Source: Prevotellaceae bacterium
GTDB taxonomy: Bacteria > Bacteroidota > Bacteroidia > Bacteroidales > UBA932
Direction: 5' to 3'
Length of the DNA: 13,312 bases
Assembly (NCBI GenBank): GCA_031273485.1
Contig: JAISRS010000399.1
Coordinates: 1 to 13,312, forward strand
Numbering within the stretch: the stretch's first letter is position 1; every line of letters starts with the position of its first letter. The translations under genes and the position numbers were made by a program. Positions 1-7,440 of the stretch are shown here, piece after piece. Below the pieces are notes generated by a model. It was given only the letters and a program-made list of their open reading frames with translations. It made no database searches and was not told the DNA's origin.

Positions 1-35
1 CGAATTTTTCATTTTCAATTCTCTATATTATTACG

Positions 36-56
36 AAACGTAAGTTCGACGTAGTC
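36..56 (+). repeat. dispersed 21-bp repeat unit, distant copy
   Basis: This 21-bp unit begins aaacgtaag and ends acgtagtc. It differs by one base from the unit at 7267-7287 and by two from the unit at 7225-7245. A flanking g before it and aa after it are also shared with the 7225 copy. It lies more than 7 kb from the other copies, so the sequence is dispersed in the genome and not merely local. Confidence 0.7.
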
Positions 57-214
57 AATTACCACGAATTTAAAATCCTGCGGATTTTTTCCAATCTACG
101 CAATTGTCAATCCTGAAAATCTTGTTAATCCTGTAAAAAATCCTTTAATCCTTTAATCAAGGTTCAGACATTTTACGATTTTTTTCTCTGCGAAAGCAAA
201 ATCCTTTAATAAAA

Positions 215-255
215 GGTTCGGATATTTATCCACGTAATTTTTAATCGTCTGAACC
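215..255 (-). terminator. possible terminator of the mutA-mutB operon
   Basis: Read on the minus strand, the arm at 255-248 (ggttcaga) pairs with the arm at 222-215 (tccgaacc) with one mismatch. The loop is about 25 nt and the stem is followed by TTTTATT. It starts about 40 nt past the mutB stop codon. The long loop and short U-tract make it weak, and the same arm sequence also recurs at 161-169, so an alternative pairing exists. Confidence 0.3.
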
Positions 256-296
256 GTAATTCGTAATTTTTAATTCGTAATTTTTAATTTATACGA

Positions 297-2426
297 CTAT
301 TCGGTTAAGAGCAATTCTATGATTTTAACCGCGGCAGTAGATACCGGAGTTCCGGGTCCGAATATTGCCGCAGCGCCTGCTTCGTAGAGGAAACTATAGT
401 CTTGAGCGGGAATAACTCCTCCCACAATCACTATAATATCTTCCCGTCCCAACTTTTTCAGTTCTTCCAAAATTTGGGGAACCAAAGTTTTATGTCCGGC
501 GGCTAACGACGACACGCCAACAACGTGAACATCGTTTTCCACTGCCTGTTTGGCGGCTTCGGCAGGAGTCTGGAACAGCGGTCCCATATCTACGTCAAAA
601 CCTATATCGGCGTAACCTGTTGCAACAACCTTTGCGCCGCGGTCATGACCATCCTGACCTAATTTAGCAATCATAATGCGTGGTTGACGCCCTTCTTTCC
701 TTGCAAATTCGGCAGCCAACGCGCGAGCTTTTTCAAAACTCGAATCATTTTTAGATTCGGCAGAATATATTCCTGAATTCATACGTATAATAGCTTGATA
801 ACGACCTACAATTTTTTCACATGCATCTGAAATTTCGCCCAGCGAACAGCGTTTTTGCGCTGCGTCGATAGCCAATTCCAGTAAATTTCCCGTTTTTGTT
901 TCCACCGCTATGGTTATAGCAGCCAAAGCAGCCTGCACATCCTCTTCATTACGGTCTGCCTTCAACTGTTGCAAACGTTTGATTTGGGCTTCGCGCACGG
1001 CGGTATTGTCCACATCAAGAATATCAATAGGGTCTTCTTTTTCCAAACGATATTTATTGATGCCTATAATAGTGTCCTGACCGGAATCAATGCGAGCCTG
1101 CTTGCGTGCGGCAGCTTCTTCGATTCTGAGTTTCGGAAGACCTGTTTCGATAGCTTTAGCCATGCCTCCAAGTTTTTCGATTTCCTCGATATGTTCCCAT
1201 CCGCGTTGAGCCAGGTCATTTGTAAGACTTTCGACATAGTACGAGCCTGCCCAGGGGTCAACCGACCGACAGATATTGGTTTCTTCCTGCAGATATATCT
1301 GGGTGTTGCGAGCGATACGCGCCGAAAAATCCGTAGGTAAGGCAATCGCTTCGTCCAGAGCGTTGGTGTGCAGCGACTGCGTATGTCCCAAAGCGGCAGC
1401 CATAGCTTCGATACATGTGCGGGCAACGTTATTAAACGGGTCTTGTTCGGTCAAACTCCATCCGGACGTTTGCGAGTGCGTGCGCAATGACATTGATTTG
1501 GGATTCTTTGGATTGAACGTTTTAACCAATTTTGCCCACAACATTCTGGCGGCTCTCATTTTGGCGATTTCCATAAAATGATTCATTCCTATTGCCCAGA
1601 AGAAAGATAATCGAGGAGCAAACTCGTCGATAGTCATTCCGGCATTTATCCCTGTGCGCAGATATTCAAGTCCGTCCGCAAGCGTATAAGCCATTTCTAT
1701 GTCGCACGTAGCCCCTGCTTCCTGCATGTGGTAGCCCGAAATGGAAATCGAATTGAATTTAGGCATATTTCTGGCAGTATATGCAAAAATATCCCCTATG
1801 ATGCGCATCGAAAATTCGGGAGGATAGATATAAGTATTCCTCACCATAAATTCTTTCAGAATATCGTTTTGGATAGTTCCGCTGAGTTGTTCCAGCGTGC
1901 AGCCCTGTTCCAGTCCCGCAACTATATAGAACGCAAGTACGGGAAGCACCGCCCCGTTCATTGTCATTGACACCGACATCTTATCCAAAGGAATCTGATT
2001 GAAAAGAATTTTCATATCTTCCACGCTGCATATCGAAACGCCCGCTTTTCCCACATCTCCCACCACACGTGGATGGTCGGCATCGTAGCCGCGATGAGTT
2101 GCGAGGTCAAACGCTACGGAAAGTCCCTTTTGTCCTGCGGCTAAATTGCGGCGATAAAATGCGTTGGATTCTTCGGCTGTCGAAAATCCCGCATACTGGC
2201 GCACTGTCCACGGGCGCATAACATACATAGAGCTGTACGGTCCCCGCAGAAAAGGCGGTAATCCGGCGGCATAGCTCAGATGTTCCATCCCTTCGAGGTC
2301 GTCGGCATTGTATATGTTTTTAACATAAATCTGTTCGGGAGTCATAAATCCCGACGTTGTTTCATTCCGGCAACAAGTTCCCGCCGGTTCGTCGAATGTT
2401 ATATTATTATTAAATTTTACTCTCAT
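297..2426 (-). CDS. mutB: methylmalonyl-CoA mutase large (alpha, B12-binding) subunit
   Basis: This is the catalytic subunit of adenosylcobalamin-dependent methylmalonyl-CoA mutase. It interconverts (R)-methylmalonyl-CoA and succinyl-CoA in the cytoplasm, in the propionate pathway. At 709 residues it has the normal length. A substrate-binding TIM barrel fills roughly residues 40-550 and carries strongly conserved stretches such as RGPYSSMYVMRPWTVRQYAG, AFDLATHRGYD and SISGYHMQEAGA. The C-terminal B12 domain (about 575-705) contains the base-off cobalamin motif DxHxxG as DGHDRG, with the cobalt-ligating histidine at residue 594, and a later GGVIP loop. The gene follows mutA by 39 bp, so the two are surely co-transcribed. 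The start at 2426 fits the family length; no Shine-Dalgarno site is evident, as is usual in this phylum. No defect was seen. Confidence 0.97.
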   Translation of the reverse strand: MRVKFNNNITFDEPAGTCCRNETTSGFMTPEQIYVKNIYNADDLEGMEHLSYAAGLPPFLRGPYSSMYVMRPWTVRQYAGFSTAEESNAFYRRNLAAGQKGLSVAFDLATHRGYDADHPRVVGDVGKAGVSICSVEDMKILFNQIPLDKMSVSMTMNGAVLPVLAFYIVAGLEQGCTLEQLSGTIQNDILKEFMVRNTYIYPPEFSMRIIGDIFAYTARNMPKFNSISISGYHMQEAGATCDIEMAYTLADGLEYLRTGINAGMTIDEFAPRLSFFWAIGMNHFMEIAKMRAARMLWAKLVKTFNPKNPKSMSLRTHSQTSGWSLTEQDPFNNVARTCIEAMAAALGHTQSLHTNALDEAIALPTDFSARIARNTQIYLQEETNICRSVDPWAGSYYVESLTNDLAQRGWEHIEEIEKLGGMAKAIETGLPKLRIEEAAARKQARIDSGQDTIIGINKYRLEKEDPIDILDVDNTAVREAQIKRLQQLKADRNEEDVQAALAAITIAVETKTGNLLELAIDAAQKRCSLGEISDACEKIVGRYQAIIRMNSGIYSAESKNDSSFEKARALAAEFARKEGRQPRIMIAKLGQDGHDRGAKVVATGYADIGFDVDMGPLFQTPAEAAKQAVENDVHVVGVSSLAAGHKTLVPQILEELKKLGREDIIVIVGGVIPAQDYSFLYEAGAAAIFGPGTPVSTAAVKIIELLLTE

Positions 2427-2465
2427 TTTATTTTAATTTTATAGAAAAAACAACAATTGAAGCGA

Positions 2466-4358
2466 TTAAATTCCCAATTCCTTTTGATATTCTTTCAATG
2501 TTTCCAATACGTTTGATTTTACATTTATAAAGTGTTTAATGGATTTTGCTTCCAATTCCGCTCTGCAGGCAGGGTCGCCGGCGACTACTACTATGGCTTT
2601 TCCGGCGAGTTTTTCGTAAATCACCGGAACATTTTCGGCATATTCATCGTCCGAACTGCAAGCAACCACAATCTTTGCGCCCGCTTCAACCGCTGCATCA
2701 ACACCCTCTTCGGGATTGGCAAAACGATTGTTATCCACAACTTCAAATCCTGCGCAGGCAAAGAAATTACACGAAAACTGCGCCCTTGCTCTGCACATTG
2801 CCAAATTGCCGAAAGTCAGCATAAAAGCAATGGGGACATTACCCGATTTCTCTGTCCTCATGCGTAATTCTTCAAATGCCGCCGCTCCTCGATAAACCTT
2901 TATGGGTTCCACCGTCAGTTTATCGGAATATTCGCTGCAACATGCCGAATTTTGAACATTTTGTATGGATTGAGTATTGTTTCGTGTTTCGAGGACTTCC
3001 TTATTCAATTTTTCGGTAAAATTGGGATACTGGTTTGTTCCCAGCAGAATTTCGCGACGTGTAGCGATATTGTTATCCTTATTTTGAGCCGAAGTTTTAA
3101 TCAGATTTTGAATAAATCCTTCCTGAAGCGCAGCGATATAGCCGCCTTTCCGTTCGATTTCGTTAAACAGTTTCCATGCTTCGGCGGCAATAGATGCGGT
3201 AAGAGTTTCGATGTAGTAAGAGCCTGCCGACGGGTCGGTTACACGGTCAAAGTAGGATTCTTCTTTGAGCAGCAACTGAGTATTGCGCGCTATACGTCTC
3301 GAAAACTCATTATGTGAAGCATAAGGAGTGTCGAAAGGCGTAACCTCCAGCAAATCTACGCCTGCCAAGGCTGCCGACATTGCTTCTGTGGTATTTCTCA
3401 ACATATTCACATACGGATCATACACTGTTTGATTCCATTCGGATGTTTTTGCGTGTATTTTCAATTTTGCGGCGCAGTCCGAACCTCCGTATGTTTTCAC
3501 AATTTCAGCCCAAAGCATACGTGCAGCCCTGAATTTTGCAATTTCCATAAAATAGTTGGAACTCACCGAAAAGATGAACTGCATACGGTTTGTTATTTCG
3601 TTTATCTCTAAGCCCAAATCGGTTAATTGCGCCAGATATTCGCTACCCATAGCCAAGCCGAGTGCGAGTTCCTGAACTATAGTGGAACCTGCATTTTGAT
3701 AGATAAAAGGACTGACGCCTATCACTCTGTAGTTTGGAAGCGCTTCACTTGTTTTGATCAGGGATTTTATTACTTCAAAAATTTCCCGTTCTGTTTTTGT
3801 AATGAAGCTGCCGAACATGGTTAATCTCCTCAGAGGGTCAAAATTGACGTATCCTTGTATTTTATCGACCTCCCAACCTTCGGATTTTACTTTGGCAACA
3901 AGTTGTTTCAGCGTTTTTAACGCATCGGTGCAACAGGTCTGAAAGCTAAATTCGATATAAGGCAAAGCTATATCTTTCAACAGGATGTCAAAATCCTGAT
4001 CGGAAAGACCATTACTTTTCACTTTGTAGATTATGGAATCCACGCCTTTCATAAGAGTGTTTAATATCAGGGCATTGTCCGTTTTTACCCCTCTATTGTC
4101 CGGGAAAATAGTTTGCGTAATTTTCCAATTGTTATCATTGTGCGTCCCTCTGACGAATGGAAACACTCCGGCAGCATACTTTAAATGTTGTAAATCTTTA
4201 AGATTTATTGAACTGTAATAAGGTCGAACGTTAAATCCTTCGTATGTTTTCCACACCAATTTCTTATTATAGTCTGCCCCTTTAAGGTCTTTAATAATAA
4301 CCTCATCCCACTGTTCCGCCGTTACAGGTGGAAATTCGGTAAATAATTTCTGAATCAT
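2466..4358 (-). CDS. mutA: methylmalonyl-CoA mutase small (beta) subunit
   Basis: This is the non-catalytic partner of MutB in the heterodimeric bacterial mutase. The 630 residues match the usual small-subunit length. The mutase barrel is recognisable (YAAGVFPFVRGTH, FRAARMLWAEIVKTYGG, RIARNTQLLLKEESYFDRV, DPSAGSYYIETLT). The C-terminal flavodoxin-like B12 domain (about 505-630) is present but degenerate: where MutB has DxHxxG, this protein reads FGNLAMCRARAQFSC from residue 516, so it cannot ligate cobalamin. That loss is the defining feature of the beta subunit. It is the first gene of the operon, read from a promoter at 4396-4427. The leader is about 30 nt, too short for a cobalamin riboswitch. 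The epimerase and the MeaB-type GTPase chaperone are not in this window. Confidence 0.96.
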   Translation of the reverse strand: MIQKLFTEFPPVTAEQWDEVIIKDLKGADYNKKLVWKTYEGFNVRPYYSSINLKDLQHLKYAAGVFPFVRGTHNDNNWKITQTIFPDNRGVKTDNALILNTLMKGVDSIIYKVKSNGLSDQDFDILLKDIALPYIEFSFQTCCTDALKTLKQLVAKVKSEGWEVDKIQGYVNFDPLRRLTMFGSFITKTEREIFEVIKSLIKTSEALPNYRVIGVSPFIYQNAGSTIVQELALGLAMGSEYLAQLTDLGLEINEITNRMQFIFSVSSNYFMEIAKFRAARMLWAEIVKTYGGSDCAAKLKIHAKTSEWNQTVYDPYVNMLRNTTEAMSAALAGVDLLEVTPFDTPYASHNEFSRRIARNTQLLLKEESYFDRVTDPSAGSYYIETLTASIAAEAWKLFNEIERKGGYIAALQEGFIQNLIKTSAQNKDNNIATRREILLGTNQYPNFTEKLNKEVLETRNNTQSIQNVQNSACCSEYSDKLTVEPIKVYRGAAAFEELRMRTEKSGNVPIAFMLTFGNLAMCRARAQFSCNFFACAGFEVVDNNRFANPEEGVDAAVEAGAKIVVACSSDDEYAENVPVIYEKLAGKAIVVVAGDPACRAELEAKSIKHFINVKSNVLETLKEYQKELGI

Positions 4359-4395
4359 ATCTAGAAAATCATTGTTAATACATTTTTTAAGGCGA

Positions 4396-4427
4396 CAAAG
4401 GTAAGTATTTTAATATTTGTTGGCAAA
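4396..4427 (-). promoter_or_regulatory. promoter of mutA-mutB
   Basis: On the minus strand the -7 element is TACCTTTG (4403-4396), matching TAnnTTTG, and the -33 element is TTTG (4427-4424) with a 20-bp spacer. This is the primary-sigma promoter type of Bacteroidetes. The predicted start near 4389 gives a leader of about 30 nt before the mutA start codon. The bases just after the box (GTCGCC) are also found after the box of the DUF1080 promoter at 7018-7025. Confidence 0.7.
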
Positions 4428-4671
4428 ATATTTTATTCTTTTATCGCAAAACATCAATTTTTTTAATCGTTTTTTCATAAAAAAACAGTTGAAAAAAATA
4501 AATTATAAGCTATTTTTGATTTTTAATTTCCCGTTTTTTTATCTAATTAATTATTTAAAATTCAAACAGTTTACTGCAATTTATGACCTGCGAATATTTT
4601 CGGCGGAAAATTTTTTTTCATTTTTTTTAAAAAAAACAATAAAATTTTAACGGTATTTACAAATTATTTTA

Positions 4672-4679
4672 TAATTTTG
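4672..4679 (+). promoter_or_regulatory. candidate -7 element for the amidotransferase gene
   Basis: TAATTTTG matches the Bacteroidetes -7 consensus TAnnTTTG. No clear TTTG is found 19-20 bp upstream, so the -33 half is weak. The position would give a leader of about 110 nt before the ATG at 4798, which contains the nested hairpin at 4696-4734. Confidence 0.45.
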
Positions 4680-4797
4680 CGACAGAGTTTTGCAACATAC
4701 ACTCAATTTAATTGAATAAATTAGTTTGTGTATGGTTTAAATTTACAGGTTTATATTTTGTATCAAATTCGGTGGTTTACGTTTAATTTTTGGTTTG

Positions 4798-5493
4798 ATG
4801 AAAGTTAATTGCCTTTTATGTGATACGTTTTCGGAAATATTTACGAACGAATTTACATCATATATATTGATGTTCCGAAACTTGTTCGATTCGGTTCACT
4901 CCGATACGGAGTACGAAATATTTGATGTTCGAGAAGAAATATACCCTCGCACATTAAATAACGACGATATTTATTTAATCCCCGGCAGTAACGCCGGAGC
5001 ATACGATGATACTTTATGGGTTCAAACTTTGATTAAATTTATTAGAAAAATGTATATGGAAAATGTTAAAATTGCAGGCGTTTGTTTTGGACATCAAATA
5101 ATTGCCCAAGCCTTGGGAGGCAAAACAGAAAAAGCCGTACAAGGTTGGGGTGCAGGAGTACGCACTTCAAATATCATTGATTCAAAAGCCATTGCTTATT
5201 TTCCCGACAAAACAATGAATTTACATTATAATCATCATGATCAGGTTACGGAATTGCCTCCGCAGGCTGTTTGCTTTGCTCAAAGCGATTTTTGCCCTTA
5301 TGAAGGTTTTTATATTAATAACAGGATAATAACATTTCAGGGTCACCCTGAATATACTGCCGACTATAGTCGGTATTTGTTGTTGAACCATTCGGACGAT
5401 GAGCCGGAAGATGTGAAATTGAAGGCATTAGACTCATTAAGTCTGAAAGTTGATTCATTATCGGCTGCAAAATGGATTTTAAATTTAAATTGA
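4798..5493 (+). CDS. stand-alone class I glutamine amidotransferase
   Basis: The 231-residue protein is a class I (triad) glutamine amidotransferase domain with nothing fused to it. The nucleophile elbow GVCFGHQ carries Cys96, and GHPEY carries His183 and Glu185, so the full Cys-His-Glu triad is present and it should hydrolyse glutamine. It resembles the GMP-synthase-like single-domain GATases often annotated only as 'type 1 glutamine amidotransferase'. The ammonia acceptor is not known, and no synthetase partner is encoded nearby; a gamma-glutamyl hydrolase role is also possible. I prefer the ATG at 4798 over the TTG one codon upstream. It is monocistronic, divergent from mutA. A perfect 7-bp A/T hairpin lies just past the stop (5531-5549) but lacks a U-tract. 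Confidence 0.88.
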   Translation: MKVNCLLCDTFSEIFTNEFTSYILMFRNLFDSVHSDTEYEIFDVREEIYPRTLNNDDIYLIPGSNAGAYDDTLWVQTLIKFIRKMYMENVKIAGVCFGHQIIAQALGGKTEKAVQGWGAGVRTSNIIDSKAIAYFPDKTMNLHYNHHDQVTELPPQAVCFAQSDFCPYEGFYINNRIITFQGHPEYTADYSRYLLLNHSDDEPEDVKLKALDSLSLKVDSLSAAKWILNLN

Positions 5494-5716
5494 AATGCGG
5501 AATGTATAAAGGCAATATGAAATTGGAAAATTATAGTGGTAAACTATAAATTTATGATGAAAATATTGCTGCAAAAATGAAATATAAATGAATAAAATCG
5601 TAAAAAAACAGATTAAAAGATAATAAAATCGTAAAAAATATTCATTTAGTCGGCAGTTAATAATCAGATGATTACAAATAAATTTGTAAAAATTTATCAA
5701 AATATGTGATTTTTTT

Positions 5717-5747
5717 TTTGAAGATATTAAAAAAGTGCATATCTTTG
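5717..5747 (+). promoter_or_regulatory. strong Bacteroidetes-type promoter with no ORF downstream
   Basis: TTTG at 5717-5720, a 19-bp spacer, then TATCTTTG at 5740-5747: a full match to the phylum consensus with ideal spacing. No open reading frame of note follows. A terminator-like stem and U-tract ends about 137 nt beyond the predicted start near 5754, which points to a non-coding transcript. Confidence 0.65.
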
Positions 5748-5753
5748 TGCCAA

Positions 5754-5890
5754 CAAAATGTGAGATTTTATATTTACAAAAATGTATTATTGATTAATGA
5801 AAATTAGGTAGTGGAGTGTATCCCTTCGGAAAACTCAATATTATTTGCTTCAAACTTTAAACAATTCCTCAACATTCCACTACTTTTTTT
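5754..5890 (+). ncRNA. candidate small non-coding RNA (about 137 nt)
   Basis: The 5' end is predicted from the promoter at 5717-5747 and the 3' end from a stem plus seven-T tract. The 5' half is A/U-rich with only weak hairpins (AAAAT/ATTTT near 5756-5770). The 3' half folds by pairing GTAGTGGAGTGT (5808-5819) with ACATTCCACTAC (5872-5883), 12 bp with one G-U, around a 52-nt loop. There is no open reading frame of note. Promoter-to-terminator architecture and size are like those of 6S RNA or the Bacteroidales-1 class, but I could not match either at sequence level, so family assignment is open. Confidence 0.5.
5808..5890 (+). terminator. terminator-like stem and U-tract of the candidate ncRNA
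   Basis: The arms 5808-5819 and 5872-5883 pair over 12 bp (one G-U), followed at once by seven T (5884-5890). The loop of 52 nt is long for an intrinsic terminator, so the stem may also be the closing helix of a structured RNA. Confidence 0.5.
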
Positions 5891-5944
5891 ATTATAAGTT
5901 TCCCTCCAAGTATTCCTTCCGGTTAATAAAAACAGATAAAAATT

Positions 5945-5964
5945 AAGGGGTTAATCCCTTTTTT
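5945..5964 (+). terminator. small terminator-like hairpin
   Basis: AAGGG, loop gttaat, CCCTT, with the T-run continuing to 5964. The 5-bp stem is short. It could be a back-up terminator for plus-strand transcription through the candidate ncRNA. Confidence 0.3.
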
Positions 5965-6091
5965 AATGGACAGGTTTTACGTAATTTCATAACAACTCAT
6001 CGCTGATTTTTTCCGCCGAATTATACGAATTTTTGATCATGAGTTAAGACAATTGATTGGTTCATAAATTATTTTAGTCGTCGAATAAACG

Positions 6092-6234
6092 AAGAGGCTG
6101 TCTAAAAACACGCGAATAACGCAGATTTAACAGATTTACGCAGGTTATTATTTATTTGATTTTAACCGGTTTTTTTATTTATCTGCAAAAATCCTTATAA
6201 TCTAAATCATCGGCGTGTTTTTAGACAGCCTCTT
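6092..6234. mobile_element. MITE-like element with 22-bp perfect terminal inverted repeats
   Basis: The arms at 6092-6113 and 6213-6234 are perfect inverted repeats of 22 bp; the left arm contains gaggctgtctaaaaacac. The total length is 143 bp and there is no coding capacity. The ends resemble the 'gaggctgtc' type of insertion-sequence termini I recall from Bacteroidetes, so this is probably a non-autonomous derivative mobilised in trans. I see no convincing target-site duplication. The interior has 'gcagattt' motifs typical of intergenic repeats. The right end abuts the T-run of the DUF1080 terminator candidate. Confidence 0.6.
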
Positions 6235-6248
6235 AAAAAAATCGTTTA

Positions 6249-6285
6249 ATCCGGCGACTGAATATTTTTTATTATTGTGCCGGAT
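6249..6285 (-). terminator. candidate terminator of the DUF1080 gene
   Basis: On the minus strand ATCCGGC (6285-6279) pairs perfectly with GCCGGAT (6255-6249) over a 23-nt loop. Seven T follow, after a 7-nt gap (6241-6235). The stem lies 35 nt past the stop codon. The gap between stem and T-run weakens it. Confidence 0.4.
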
Positions 6286-6319
6286 AAAAATGTTACACAA
6301 AAAAGTAATAAACGAAAAT

Positions 6320-6958
6320 CTACAATTTACTTATAGTGACATTTTTAAACTGAATATCTTTACCTTCGCTTTGTAAGCCTATATGTCCGGTTTTGATTTT
6401 ATTTGTGCCTTTATTTTGGTGTATGCCATTAATAACTACAGTAATAACGCCGTCCTGTACAAAAATATTTGCATGATTCCACTCACCTGTAGGTTTTTCG
6501 CTTGAGGCGCTTGCTTTTTTCACCACAGGAAAAGCCGGTCGTCCTTCCGGCGGAGTTTTGTATTCGTCAAGATTTGAACCGCCTAACAATACCAAGTCGC
6601 CGACATTACCCGCCCCTAACTGACATTCAATACCGTTTGGAAAAGGATTTTTAGGGTCTTCTATCAACAAAAAAATTCCACTGTTTGTGGCTTCTTTAGG
6701 CCAACGCCATTCCACATGCAAAACATAATTATCGTATTTTTTCTTTGTGTACATGTATCCAAGCGTGCCTTTTATGTGAATCACACTGTCTTTCACAGAA
6801 AAAACCTCATTGGCGGGAACAGAATTTTTATCTACCACAAAATTCCAATTGGATAAATCTTTTCCATTAAATAAATGCTCAACTTGTTGAGCTTTTGCTT
6901 CATCTACGAAACAGAATAGAATAACAACGAATGTTATAAAAAATGTAATTTTTCTCAT
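6320..6958 (-). CDS. secreted DUF1080 (3-keto-disaccharide hydrolase-like) protein
   Basis: The 212-residue protein starts with a clear signal peptide: MRK, a hydrophobic stretch to about residue 18, and an AKA cleavage site at 21-23, leaving mature Gln24. It should act outside the cytoplasmic membrane. The rest is one DUF1080 domain (PF06439, a concanavalin-like beta sandwich). Hallmarks are LFNGKDLSNW (29-38), DNYVLHVEWRWP, NSGIFLL, IECQLGAG, GEWNHANIFVQDG and GHIGLQSEGKDIQFKNV near the end. Members are linked to glycoside breakdown, and Pfam names the family 3-keto-disaccharide hydrolase; substrate here is unknown. It is monocistronic with its own promoter. No SusC/SusD pair, sulfatase or glycosidase lies beside it, so the context gives no substrate clue. 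Confidence 0.9.
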   Translation of the reverse strand: MRKITFFITFVVILFCFVDEAKAQQVEHLFNGKDLSNWNFVVDKNSVPANEVFSVKDSVIHIKGTLGYMYTKKKYDNYVLHVEWRWPKEATNSGIFLLIEDPKNPFPNGIECQLGAGNVGDLVLLGGSNLDEYKTPPEGRPAFPVVKKASASSEKPTGEWNHANIFVQDGVITVVINGIHQNKGTNKIKTGHIGLQSEGKDIQFKNVTISKL

Positions 6959-7017
6959 AATTCTTTAATTTTTAATTAATTTTTAATTTCAATACTGTTT
7001 AATTTCAATATTGGCGA

Positions 7018-7048
7018 CAAAAGTAAAATATTTTTTTGACATAGCAAT
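7018..7048 (-). promoter_or_regulatory. promoter of the DUF1080 gene
   Basis: On the minus strand the -7 element TACTTTTG (7025-7018) matches TAnnTTTG, and ATTG (7048-7045) supplies a TTG -33 element at a 19-bp spacer. The leader is about 50 nt. Confidence 0.65.
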
Positions 7049-7224
7049 AAAAAAGGTGGAAAGTGGGATGTATGGAAGGTGTTCGACATCAAATTTTAAA
7101 TCCTCATTTACAATTGGTAAACTCCGGTTTAAAAATCTTGTCTGCTTTGCAAAATCAAGTTTTTAGAGGTTCTCCTTTGTGAACTCTGTGTTAAAATAAC
7201 AACAATCTTAAACACGACACTTTG

Positions 7225-7287
7225 AAACGTAAATTCGACGCAGTCAACTTGACATTTGACTCAGTTAAACGTAAGTTCGACGCAGTC
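7225..7287 (+). repeat. three-unit tandem repeat of 21 bp
   Basis: Units lie at 7225-7245, 7246-7266 and 7267-7287, each exactly 21 bp. The first and third differ at one base; the middle one is diverged but keeps the frame (starts aac, central ttt-gac, ends agtt). The outer unit also occurs at 36-56. In frame the units read KRKFDAV, NLTFDSV, KRKFDAV, but no start codon opens this frame sensibly, so I treat it as non-coding. Confidence 0.7.
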
Positions 7288-7440
7288 AAATACATCCCAC
7301 AAAAGAGACGAATATTGAACAGTCTGCCAAAAATTACATCAATTTCGGAAATAAGATACTAACAGAGATTTTAACCCTTGTACGTTCCGCATAGCCATTG
7401 GAAAGAACCGCACGGTCGTTCGGACGGCTTGCATGTGGCG

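Larger units (their letters stand above)
1..296. other. gene-free, repeat-rich region downstream of mutB
   Basis: No credible coding region is seen. The stretch is AT-rich and built from short imperfect repeats. An approximately 28-bp sequence occurs at 148-175 and again, diverged, at 201-228; both begin atcctttaat and contain aggttc. Variants of 'aatcctg' recur between 74 and 135, and 'aattcgtaattttta' repeats near 256-290. A 21-bp unit at 36-56 is also found near 7225-7287 and is listed separately. Such decayed 'aatcctgt' strings resemble intergenic filler I associate with Bacteroidetes genomes; that is recollection, not a search result. Confidence 0.6.
4359..4797. other. divergent intergenic region between mutA and the amidotransferase
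   Basis: This 439-bp region is very AT-rich and holds the two divergent promoters listed separately. At 4596-4611 a small hairpin (attttc, loop ggcg, gaaaat) is followed by eight T on the plus strand; it resembles an intrinsic terminator but no gene precedes it. At 4604-4650 lie long A and T runs likely to be bent. The plus-strand leader holds a nested hairpin: outer arms CATACAC (4696-4702) and GTGTATG (4728-4734), inner arms CAAT (4704-4707) and ATTG (4711-4714). A 77-codon AT-rich reading frame here looks like chance. Confidence 0.55.
5494..6319. other. 826-bp gene-free region with a candidate ncRNA and a MITE-like element
   Basis: I find no credible protein-coding gene here. The stretch contains an A/T hairpin at 5531-5549, a short direct repeat (aataaaatcgtaaaaaa) near 5590 and 5622, the candidate small RNA (5717-5890), a short hairpin with T-run (5945-5964), the inverted-repeat element (6092-6234) and the DUF1080 terminator candidate (6249-6285). 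Positions 5965-6091 hold nothing I can name. Confidence 0.6.

Noticed and set aside
4359..4395. Cobalamin riboswitch expected ahead of the B12-dependent mutase genes
   Set aside because: The predicted leader is only about 30 nt, far too short, and no B12-box-like sequence was seen.
4417..4650. 77-codon plus-strand frame rich in Phe, Lys and Asn
   Set aside because: It lies in extremely AT-rich DNA, has a composition expected by chance and lacks family features.
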